NCBI GenBank assembly: GCA_914767715.1 | Contig: OU612071.1 | Coordinates: 23,495,681 to 23,559,680, forward strand | Source of the DNA: Membranipora membranacea | Taxonomy: Eukaryota; Bryozoa; Gymnolaemata; Cheilostomatida; Membraniporidae | DNA: 64,000 nucleotides | Direction of reading: 5' to 3' | In this document: piece by piece, positions 56,901 through 64,000 of the stretch | Position numbering within the stretch: position 1 is the stretch's first letter | How the letters are laid out: each line of letters begins with the position of its first letter | Made by a program: the position numbers and the translations under genes | The notes under the pieces: generated by a model | What the model was told of the DNA's origin: nothing | Seen by the model: the letters and a program-made list of their open reading frames with translations, nothing else | Database searches by the model: none

Positions 56901-59900
56901 ATACAGAAAGTGGTGCGGACGGAATTAAAGCAGGCAATCCCATAAGGGAAGTCATTCTTTGTGACTAGTTTTGTATATTTTCGTGTACATTTCTTCTCAC
57001 AAGAATAAAGTTGAAGATAATCCAAAGTTTATTTTCTCTACTTTGATGCCGGGACTGAAATAGCAAATGTCTTCTGACAAAAATGAACCATAAGTTTAAT
57101 ATAAATTATTTTAAAGTTTACATACCGTATGGCGTGTTATGGTAAACCATATTAGAGTTTATGGCACTTTCCTTCGTCAATGATCCATAAATAACATCTG
57201 AGTAAGCACTGGCCTCACTGGCTGAAACAACCAATCTTTTGTTACTTCCATAGATTGAAGATAGGTAAATACCCTAAAATTAAATGAAGAGAACACTATT
57301 CATACTGCAATACCACATCTTTAAAGATTTGATCGTTATTAGAGGACTCTCAAATTGGTATGTGGTAGGAAAATCTAATCAAACGCTTAATAAAATCGAC
57401 TTAAAAAAGAATGATATAATTGTTGAATAAACATGTTTAATACCATGATATTAATCAATATCTCAAATCACCCAAAACAAATTAAACTGTCATACATTTG
57501 AAATCTGCAGTCTCTAGTCATCAATTTGATTGTCTTTGCTATTATTTTTCTCAGTAGAAAAGAAAAAGAATGCTAACAAAGAAATAAGGGAACTTGACAG
57601 TAGATTTATTAATCACCAACCTGTGGAATACATTAAATCTCTTTCATGGAAATTCAAGAATAAGAGTTGCAATTTGAAACCCAAAGAGAACAAAACATTT
57701 TTAAGAAGCTGAGTAATTCTGATTGTCATGCCTGTACTATTTAAGCCCATCTCTGTTTTCATTCTATGATCATATTTGCATAAGAGATGTACATATTTAT
57801 AATAATTATTTGAATTATTTCTCAAAAGAAGATTTTAATGTAAAGAATGTGCGATCAAGCTAGATTCAAACTAATCTCCTCACTATGAGAATAAAATTGC
57901 TTCATTGACTCACAAATGGGCCCGAGAAAACAAAGAATTTGCGGTTAGAGAACTCCAACATTGTCATGCCTGTTACTTCTCTTCGGGTTCCATATTGGCT
58001 CATATCTAAGGTTCCGTCCCACACCGTCCTACACCTACATTCAAATAGCAGATACGCGTGCACTAGCAGTGGAAATGAGTATTTGATGAATGACCAATAA
58101 GCAAGGAGTAGTTTGTCTATCCTCTATTACATGATCATGAACATCAGTATCTGTAAGATCTGCCAACACATACAGCTACCCTTCTCAGCATATTAGTATA
58201 TTGAGAGAAGAGAGAGAGAGGGCAATGGTTGGGCTCAAGGAAAGTAATAATCAGCTTCTTTTAATAACGTTGACCATGCCTCAATTCTACTGTATACGTG
58301 CTGACCAATAACAATATTCACTCATCATCAGAAAATTGTAGCATTTATGATCGCGTGACTTCATGTATATATCAATTATAAGTTTTGCTTGAAACACGAT
58401 GGAAATGACCAAGTGCTACAAAAGAACCAACCAAGCCATGTCAGTACTTGAAGTTCAATTTTAAGCTTAAGCCGGCGTACGCATGACCATGTGTCAACAA
58501 AATGCAACCACTCTCCATCTAACTGCTGATATGCAAACAATGGAACAACCATATGTGCTTCAGTACCGATACCATCATTGTATTGGCTTGGTCCCCACCT
58601 CCGCTCCAAGTTTCCAGCAAGATCTTAAATTAAAATCGGTTATCAGTTGCCAAATTGGTCCATGCAGTTCTGCAGCGATTACGATGTAAGACACAAAGCA
58701 AAAGTCTTATTTAATAAGGAAAAATGAATAGTTTGATCAGTTAATGTTGGACGATAGGAAACCTTATCAGACACAAATGGAATTGTTATCGAAAGGAGTC
58801 TGACTGGTTATGGATAGGCCTGTGCTGCATGTTGACCAAGCGTAGCGGTGTGTGTAGCCAAACCTTGACTCTATGAGCATTTAATGTTATCTTTGGAAAG
58901 TAAATGCATTGTTTATTTCCTAACCATCAAAGAAACAGATAATTATCTAGTTCAGTCGAGATCACACATTGATTTTTTCTCAGTCACACAATCAATCCCA
59001 ACGCATCTTATAGCCATACCAAGTTTGGGGAATCTGATAATCACATGTGAATGCTTCTTCATGTTACTATGCATTGCAAAAGAGATATGCAAAAAAACTA
59101 TGTTCCTTACAAACGAAATTGCTCATTCTCCCTAGACGATAATAGCCAATTGCACCCTCTCCAGCTCTGTCCCACTGTCTGTGACCAACAATAAGCACAG
59201 ATGGGTCACCTAGCTTCTTCTATAAAATAGAAATTCAGAAAATAATTCTCTTCTCAAACAGCTATCCAGCATCATCTCTTGTGTTATGTAAAAAAACTTA
59301 AGAATACTTTTCTATAATCAAATAATAATTAAAGTAACAATGTTCACTAATTATAATTACTTCCACTTAGCATAATATGCATTTTCAGTGCCTGCTTTGT
59401 TGATAATATGATAGTTAATCATCTGATTGCTCATGCAATCGGTGTAACTTACCAAGAGAAATCCAGATCCTACCCGAGCATTATATGGTGGAGTGTGCTC
59501 TACCCCAATCTGCATGACTGTGTTCTTCACATAGTCCAACAAAAAATATCTTCTGAAAATGATGGAGCAAGTATACATCACAAACTATGTATGTACTAGT
59601 TTGTTCCAGTTGTTATGTAGAAGATCAAAGCAGATTTCAGAGATTTTGAATTTGATAGCTATATTACAAAAAGGACCGTTATTAGCAACAACTTAACAAA
59701 GGATACAAAGTATTTCCCAAACAAAATTTGAACTCACTGTATATTGCACCTTTCACCTCTCCAGCCAGCAGTACACATACATATAACCCTATTGGTGACA
59801 TCCGTTGTACATTGTCCATGACCATTGCATTTACTAGGGCTGCAGATAGCTGTAAAAAAATACCATGGTGAATTCAGTTTTTCATGTACAGGTTTTCTTT

Positions 59901-62153
59901 ATCTGTCTATATCTGTATTTTTTATGACAAGATAAGAGATTGAATTTGCTATTTACCGTGATAGTGCAACGAGTCTATTTGATTGATGAAAGGAATGAGA
60001 AACAGGATGAGTTAGAACAAGTATTCGACAATAATTGCTGTAGCTGCAATGAGAACTAACGGATATCACAATCTGAACCTTCGTAGCCGATTGAGCATAC
60101 ACAGTTGACACCCTCCCTTGTATCATAACACGTAGGTGATCCTGGTGCATGCCAGCATTTATCACATCTATTGTGGCGCTGTTCCATATTGTTGGCTTAA
60201 AAAAGAAGCAAATAGAAGTTGATTATCGCATAGAACTATTGATGAACGAGCATAATGTTGACTTGATGTTTGAGCTGTTATAAAAGCAAAAATCTCACAT
60301 GTCACCATTTAGGAAACCAATAAACTTTCTTTTTCACCATATCCCTTGCCTTTGCCTCAACCCATTTACAAAGCGCTGGAATTAGGGCCACAAAGGAAGT
60401 TGTGCACTCATGGTAATAATCTAATTAATCTGGCTTGTATGAACAACACACCTGTGCTGACCCGGGCACACATGCCTCACCAGGTAAGGTTGATTTTATT
60501 ACTAAATGGCAATTCAGTTTAACATGCCTGCACATTTAGAAATATGAACAAGATTTCTTGCTTATCACCTCTAGTTTACATTTGAACCTACCAGCAATTC
60601 AGCTGTGGATAATGCACGTCGATTATCACTATGAATAGTTATTTGAATACATAATCTAAACATGAACATACTGAGCATAATTTGATGAATCAACCATGCT
60701 GTTCTATCCACCACAAGCGCAGACAATGATGACCCACCGACCCACATGGTGCTCTTCAATGATGTGAACCGGCAGTAAGGTTCATTACTGGTTGTAAAAA
60801 TATAAACAGAGCCTGTAGCTCGACTGCAGTATTGCCGGACATCACCTGAAACAAATAAACTACATTTAGTGCATAAAGATACTAATTTTGACTTGAAAGA
60901 TTACAACAAATGCCGAACAAAAACTAGTGATCGCAATGATGAAATAATTATTGGATATTTATACTAACCAGTCCCAGTATTGAGTAAAAACATTGAAGCT
61001 AGTTTCCAATCGGTGACCATCAGGAGTTCATGGTAATATGGATGTTGGGACACATGACCATTGCTGGGGCTCATTTTAAAGTTTCTTGTTCTGAAGTTGT
61101 AATTGTATATTGCTCCACTACCAGACTTCTTGATTCTGTCAGTCCTCTTGATGCTATAGGGTCTCCGCAAGCTACAAGTATTGACAATGAAAATGATGTA
61201 ATAACATCAGCAAATTGATCAAATTGAAGGTGAGATGAAAACAAATATTATTGAAACAGCAATCAACTCAGCACTTATATTATATGGAAACGAAGATACG
61301 GCTAATGACCCAGAAGAGAATAGTTATTTGTACAACTAAAATAAGGGTGCTTTGGCAGATTTACAATTAAGACTAGAGGAACATGAGAGTAATGGAGCAG
61401 GCTGCGATAAAGATGATAGCAGTAAATAATGGTGATTCCATTTGAATTTTATAATTTTATCTTATATCCTCTCAGCAAATGTTCATTGACCTTATTACAC
61501 TCTCTCTATACATCTTCAAACTACTGCTGCAAATGTGTGCTAATGAAATGATTATGTACAGCTCAAAACTAATAATATGAGGCTGCAATTTCAGTATCAT
61601 CACGTAAAGGGCAAATAATTTGCACAAACCAAATCACGCTATGAATGAATTATCTAGCGTAAATATTGGTGTTGTCACCACTTCTTCATCACCTAGTGCG
61701 TTAATTTCATACTCTGAGTTTGTGCATATTATTTAACTATAATTGTTTAACACTTTTAACAATCAGGTGACAATTTTGAGATTGAAGCCTCAATAAGATT
61801 TCTTTGAGCCAAACAGAATTATTTAATTCGCATGGGTGATAGCTGTACTTCAAGTTTGGTAAAGACTTATTAGAAGGAGTAAAGATTTAATTTGATTGAA
61901 AGAATTTAGAAGCAACTTAGTAACAGTCAAGTTATCTAGAGACATCATGAACCTTCATTGGAATAAGCTCGAACATGCAGCATATTAACTTGATCAGGAT
62001 TCAGGTAAAGCAACCATAGTAACTATTATCCCTGACCTCAACTTGTGACCAATTACATAAAAGATCCAAATAAAACCCACTTGAATATTCTAGTTGTATC
62101 TACAGAATTATCGCTTGTCATTGAAATATCTGTAAAGTCGTAAGAAGTCACAC
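47941..62153 (-). CDS. Propeller/EGF modular gene, 3' part (host gene)
   Basis: Thirteen exon-like blocks with GT/AG borders run from right to left, and most neighbouring blocks agree in splice phase. Order: A1 62081-62153, B1 60969-61171, C1 60672-60845, EGF1 60061-60195, EGF2 59738-59849, D 59453-59552, E 59111-59219, F 57126-57273, A2 54971-55040, B2 53736-53923, C2 53351-53512, EGF3 48149-48274, and a possible 15-bp exon 47941-47955. A1-B1-C1 and A2-B2-C2 are homologous exon for exon with the same phases (1-2, 2-1, 1-1). D to C2 totals about 257 codons between EGF domains, the size of one six-bladed beta-propeller. The layout suggests a secreted or cell-surface protein with alternating propeller and EGF units, as in LDL-receptor-related proteins, but the blades lack a clear YWTD motif. 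The 5' exons lie beyond 62.15 kb. The product name is unknown. Confidence 0.72.
48149..48274 (-). CDS. EGF-like domain exon (EGF3)
   Basis: After a TGCAG acceptor the minus strand reads GVGADDCASAPCGPHGICSD, then SWRGNGFECLCHDDCSGSTC, before GTAAGT. Six or more Cys at EGF-like spacing. It enters and leaves in phase 1, the usual EGF exon phase, and so is compatible with exon C2 at 53351-53512. The 4.9-kb intron between is long for this gene. A possible next exon of 15 bp (47941-47955, YSPRTG) is also phase 1 to phase 1. Confidence 0.8.
48275..50879. other. Presumed intron, no further exon recognised
   Basis: AT-rich. A 38-bp motif at 48461-48498 (TACGATTTTACGATGCGTTG within it) recurs inverted at 53097-53132. 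A plus-strand frame at about 49735-49930 is open for some 64 codons (KQDFRKLNESHCICEGHVVS) without a recognised family. Confidence 0.4.
48461..48498. repeat. Dispersed 38-bp repeat, copy 1
   Basis: CTAACACTACGATTTTACGA and following bases to ACACTAGA recur in inverted orientation at 53097-53132 with a few differences. Such ends are typical of small terminal-repeat elements, but no complete element was delimited. Confidence 0.6.
50880..52170. repeat. Diverged direct duplication of ~0.55 kb
   Basis: Copy 1 (about 50880-51424) and copy 2 (about 51590-52170) share many ordered blocks: TTATTCACT.AGCTGATAATT, CCATTAATCCATG, ATAGGCTGTG.CTGATTAT, ATAGGCAGTTGTTTGATGCA against GTAGGCAGTTTTTGATGCA, CAACTCTCCTGATTAT and AACAGCACA. 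Divergence is high. It lies in the presumed intron between C2 and EGF3. Confidence 0.7.
52171..53350. other. Presumed intron with one weak exon candidate
   Basis: 52642-52723 has a CTCTAG acceptor and a GTATAT donor on the minus strand and reads SVTGPVTMAYRANTSSAVYE. It does not fit the phase-1 joins of the surrounding gene and may be chance or belong to another transcript. Confidence 0.3.
53097..53132. repeat. Dispersed 38-bp repeat, copy 2 (inverted)
   Basis: CTAGTGTAGAAAACGCAACG through TCGTAGTGTAAG is the inverted counterpart of 48461-48498. Confidence 0.6.
53351..55040 (-). CDS. Propeller module 2, exons A2-B2-C2
   Basis: A2 (54971-55040) reads GITAYDFDRVTELGIEPSVT. B2 (53736-53923) reads RLKPYTAEIHQFYDTGAIHS, then IPNLLMVADKGKDSVILYNI. 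C2 (53351-53512) reads GNLLGVCRKHSLTIVT, LETCRWSMMQSAMWL and DYKYRGRIYVINF. Donors are GTGAGC, GTACGC and GTAAGT. The phases 1-2, 2-1, 1-1 equal those of module 1. PNLLMVAD...SVILYN is the kind of strand pair found in NHL and YWTD propellers. The Cys in CRWS is shared with module 1 (CRFTS). About 150 residues make the C-terminal half of a propeller whose first half is exons D, E and F. Confidence 0.72.
55262..55723. repeat. Imperfect palindrome, ~220-bp arms
   Basis: The left arm (55262-55489) begins TGTTAAACCACTGCTGCC; the inverted right arm (55505-55723) begins TGTTAAACCATTTCTGAC. Inner matches include CAGCTGGGCTTTGCC and ACCAATCAGGTG/CACCTGATTGGT. It lies in the intron between exons F and A2. 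Confidence 0.85.
55724..57125. other. Presumed intron
   Basis: AT-rich. No exon, repeat or motif recognised. Confidence 0.45.
57126..59552 (-). CDS. Propeller module 2, exons D-E-F
   Basis: D (59453-59552) follows TTTTCAG and reads RYFLLDYVKNTVMQIGVEHT, then PPYNARVGSGFLL before GTAAGT. E (59111-59219) reads KKLGDPSVLIVGHRQWDRAG, then EGAIGYYRLG before GTAAGG. F (57126-57273) reads GIYLSSIYGSNKRLVVSASE, then ASAYSDVIYGSLTKES before GTATGT. EGF2 to D joins in phase 2, D to E in phase 0 and F to A2 in phase 1. E to F does not agree if GTAAGG is the donor, but would if the upstream GTTTGT at the same place is used, or a small exon is missing. These blocks should form the first blades of the propeller. 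Confidence 0.65.
59738..60195 (-). CDS. Two EGF-like exons (EGF1, EGF2)
   Basis: EGF1 (60061-60195) follows TTTAAG and reads RCDKCWHAPGSPTCYDTREG, then VNCVCSIGYEGSDCDI before GTTAGT. EGF2 (59738-59849) follows TTACAG and reads ICSPSKCNGHGQCTTDVTN, then CMCTAGWRGERCNI before GTGAGT. Both have the C.C.....G..G..C ending typical of EGF domains. EGF1 is phase 1 on both sides. EGF2 enters in phase 1 and leaves in phase 2, matching exon D. They link propeller module 1 to module 2. Confidence 0.85.
60672..62153 (-). CDS. Propeller module 1, exons A1-B1-C1
   Basis: A1 (62081-62153) reads GVTSYDFTDISMTSDNSVDT before GTGGGT. B1 (60969-61171) reads NLRRPYSIKRTDRIKK, SGSGAIYNYNFRTR and YYHELLMVTDWKLASMFLLN before GTTAGT. 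C1 (60672-60845) reads GDVRQYCSRATGSVYIFTTS, NEPYCRFTSLKSTMWVGGSS and VVDRTAWLIHQI before GTATGT. Each exon aligns with its counterpart in module 2: GVTSYDF/GITAYDF, LLMVTD/LLMVAD, CRFT...MW/CRWS...MW. All joins agree in phase. The preceding D-E-F exons of module 1 should lie upstream of 62.15 kb or outside the window. Confidence 0.72.
61172..62080. other. Intron between A1 and B1
   Basis: AT-rich sequence, nothing recognised. Confidence 0.5.
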
Positions 62154-62989
62154 CTGAAAGATATAGCAGAAATAAGTGTTAAGCTTGCTATTATTTCCCT
62201 ATTACTCAAAAGAAAATGCCTGATGTTGATTTTTTCCTCTTGATTTGAATAAAGTCTTACAATATAAGCTCCCAGTTTTGTTCAAGGCAAAAACATGTTT
62301 ACATGTGTAAAAATCAGATCTGAAAGTATGTAGTATATGGCTAAACTCATGTGAAAGAGCATCTTGACCATGATGTTTGAATATTGGACTACTGTGGTTT
62401 AAGGGGCGTAACACGGGATAAATGGGGTGTTTTCATGTGCCATGGCGTTTTTGTATGTATGTATGTATGTATGTATGTATGTATTGCATTGTCTCAGGAA
62501 GAGAAATAAAAACGTTTATGTGGATGCTCTCTAAAAATATTCTCTAAAAGTAAGCTCAGTTTGATTGTAATGTAAAAATATATGGATATAAAACAATATA
62601 TGGAAATAAATAATTGTATGTAAATTTTTTTTTTCAAATCTTTTTACGAAAAACTGTGTTCAAATATCTGACGGAGCAGGCCCTAAAACTGTTGAGGCGT
62701 AGCTAAGTTTGTTATTATATTGCCTGAAACCTGCCTGATGGAAGCGTTGTTAATGTTAGCACTTGGTCATAATGGTTGCCAGCAACCATTCTCAGGCTCT
62801 TGGTTTTTCAGTTTATGTGCATAGGTATTGTGTTTTAGGAAAAATTAACCGCCGGCTAGGTATTATGCAGTACTGATAAGATGTTTTAGTTTTCAATGAG
62901 AGTCTGATTTGAGATGTTTAAAGACTACCACTAGATTGTAGCTGATAACACTTTCTATAAATGATCTGTGACACGTTCATATTATTATC
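62154..62989. other. Intergenic or intronic stretch with a GTAT microsatellite
   Basis: Contains (GTAT)8 at 62453-62484. No exon of the propeller gene was recognised here, so its next upstream exon lies further right, beyond the retrotransposon or the window. Confidence 0.5.
62453..62484. repeat. (GTAT)n microsatellite
   Basis: Eight uninterrupted GTAT units. Confidence 0.97.
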
Positions 62990-64000
62990 TCGTTTATGCC
63001 TAGATGGTAGAGGTTGGCAAGTAAGTATTCTTGATGGTCTAAAGTGTAAAGTCTAGTTTATTAGATAAAACTCTGTCTGGATAGGTGAATGAGTTCACAA
63101 CTTCGATGTTGCTATTGTTGATGATTAATGACGGTGCTGGCAGAGAGTTACCTCTTACATTGCTGAAATAGCTCCTTCGTTTTCTTGGCATTGAGAAGAA
63201 GGACGTTGGAGAAGCACCAGTTTCCTAGATGGGTAGCTTCTTCTTGTAACTTTGTGTTGTTTCAGAAAGATATTCTAGTAGAACGGTGTCGTCAGCATTT
63301 TTTATAACAGTTGTTGATTGATGGACAAAAGGCATCTGTGCTACAGACAGAGAGAACAGGAACGGACTCAGGACACAGCCCTGTGGACGTGCTGATGATT
63401 TGGGATGTGTTGGTTGATGTTATTACCTTCTGTTTTCGGTCGGTCAAGAAATTATAAACCAAATTAACTGTGTTTGGATGGACGTCATAGTCACCGAGTT
63501 TATCTGTGAGTGATTTTCGATTGATGGTATTGAAGGCACTTGTATAATGGGTGAAAAGAGCTCTGACATGGTTCTTGGCATTCAAATCCAGAGGTTCACC
63601 GATCTTGTCAATCAAAGTGATTAGAGCGTCTTCAGTTGACCTTTTTGGTTTGCACGCAAACTGTGATGAGTCATTTAGCTTTGGTGACATTCTTTTGATA
63701 ACTAGTTTTTCCAGGCATTTATCGACAATCGATTTAAGAGCTTTCGGTCTAAAGTCCTTTGGTTCATTTGCACCAGCACATTTAGGTATGGGTTTGATAC
63801 TTGCCATTTTCCACACTGTAGGCATGCCTCCCTGTTTGATCGACATGTTGAACAGTTCAGTGAGTGGTCAAGCAAGGGTTGGCGCTGATGATTTGAGTAG
63901 ACGGGGTGTGATAGTATCTGGCCCTGGGCTCTGGTTCAGTTTGACGCCGCACAGAGTGAAATACGCTAAGAAACTCATCACAATATGGAAAAAGAGATGG
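62990..64000 (-). pseudogene. CR1-like reverse transcriptase, continues past the window
   Basis: The minus strand reads SPGPDTITPRLLKSSAPTLA, a stop, LFNMSIKQGGMPTVWKMASI, KPIPKCAGANEPKDFRP, QFACKPKRSTEDALITL and ALFTHYTSAFNTINRKSLTD; in shifted frames GCVLSPFLFSL, NADDTVLLEY (YADD changed to NADD) and a thumb segment FTYPDRVLSNKLDF. Family order is kept: fingers, palm A motif with Asp replaced by His (FTHYTSAFNTI against F.DYSSAFNTI), B motif, C motif. The two palm changes, several frameshifts and stops show it is dead. The 5' part runs off the right edge. It probably interrupts the upstream part of the propeller/EGF gene. Confidence 0.85.

Noticed and set aside
60592-60671. Longer version of exon C1 down to a GTAGGT at 60591
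   Set aside because: That end would be phase 0 and would not join the phase-1 EGF exon. The GTATGT donor at 60671 gives phase 1 and a length like exon C2.
1-64000. tRNA, rRNA or other structured RNA genes
   Set aside because: I scanned for cloverleaf-like and rRNA-like stretches by eye and saw none I could support. A covariance-model search would be decisive.

Overview
This is eukaryotic, metazoan DNA. It has AT-rich intergenic sequence, many short exons flanked by GT/AG splice signals, EGF-like exons joined in phase 1, and a dense layer of decayed transposons: CR1/L2-like non-LTR elements, a Ty3/gypsy remnant, MULE-like and hAT-like DNA transposons, and fold-back elements. The mixture suits an aquatic invertebrate or basal deuterostome, but nothing here fixes the phylum. 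No bacterial operons, rRNA, tRNA or CRISPR arrays were seen. Almost all recognisable coding sequence lies on the minus strand.

Region by region. 1-3083 is a nearly perfect 10-bp G-rich satellite and 3084-4043 a 61-bp GC-rich satellite; their long open frames are artefacts of the repeats. 4044-6293 holds a broken Ty3/gypsy integrase (minus) beside a broken CR1/L2-like reverse transcriptase (plus). 7653-8542 is a non-autonomous hAT-like element. 9.2-14.9 kb carries an endonuclease remnant, a long palindrome, an ORF1-like (DUF4780-like) remnant and a reverse transcriptase with its 3' tail. 15.6-22.1 kb has two near-perfect inverted repeats, a terminal-repeat element, a Ulp1-type protease fragment and coding remnants without assigned function.

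The most informative locus is 22.66-32.35 kb. A MULE-like transposase gene on the minus strand is split by a 7649-bp insertion (24164-31812). The insertion has about 88-bp terminal inverted repeats and a perfect 9-bp target duplication. Removing it together with one copy of the duplication rejoins the transposase reading frame. Inside the insertion are exons of a RecQ-like helicase and at least three further copies of its own terminal repeats. A relative of the split transposase lies at 39.17-39.75 kb, next to a second copy of the CR1-like family.

33.9-38.9 kb carries a multi-exon minus-strand gene, or gene pair: an acidic region followed by a zinc-finger-like C-C-H-C block. 40.96-44.91 kb carries a decayed DDE-transposase-like gene ending in a PHD-like finger. 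From about 62.15 kb down to 48.15 kb (or 47.94 kb) runs what looks like a host gene: repeated modules of a roughly 257-residue, probably beta-propeller domain alternating with EGF-like domains, with matching exon lengths and phases between two modules. Its 5' end lies beyond the window. The window closes with another CR1-like reverse transcriptase (62.99-64.0 kb, minus).
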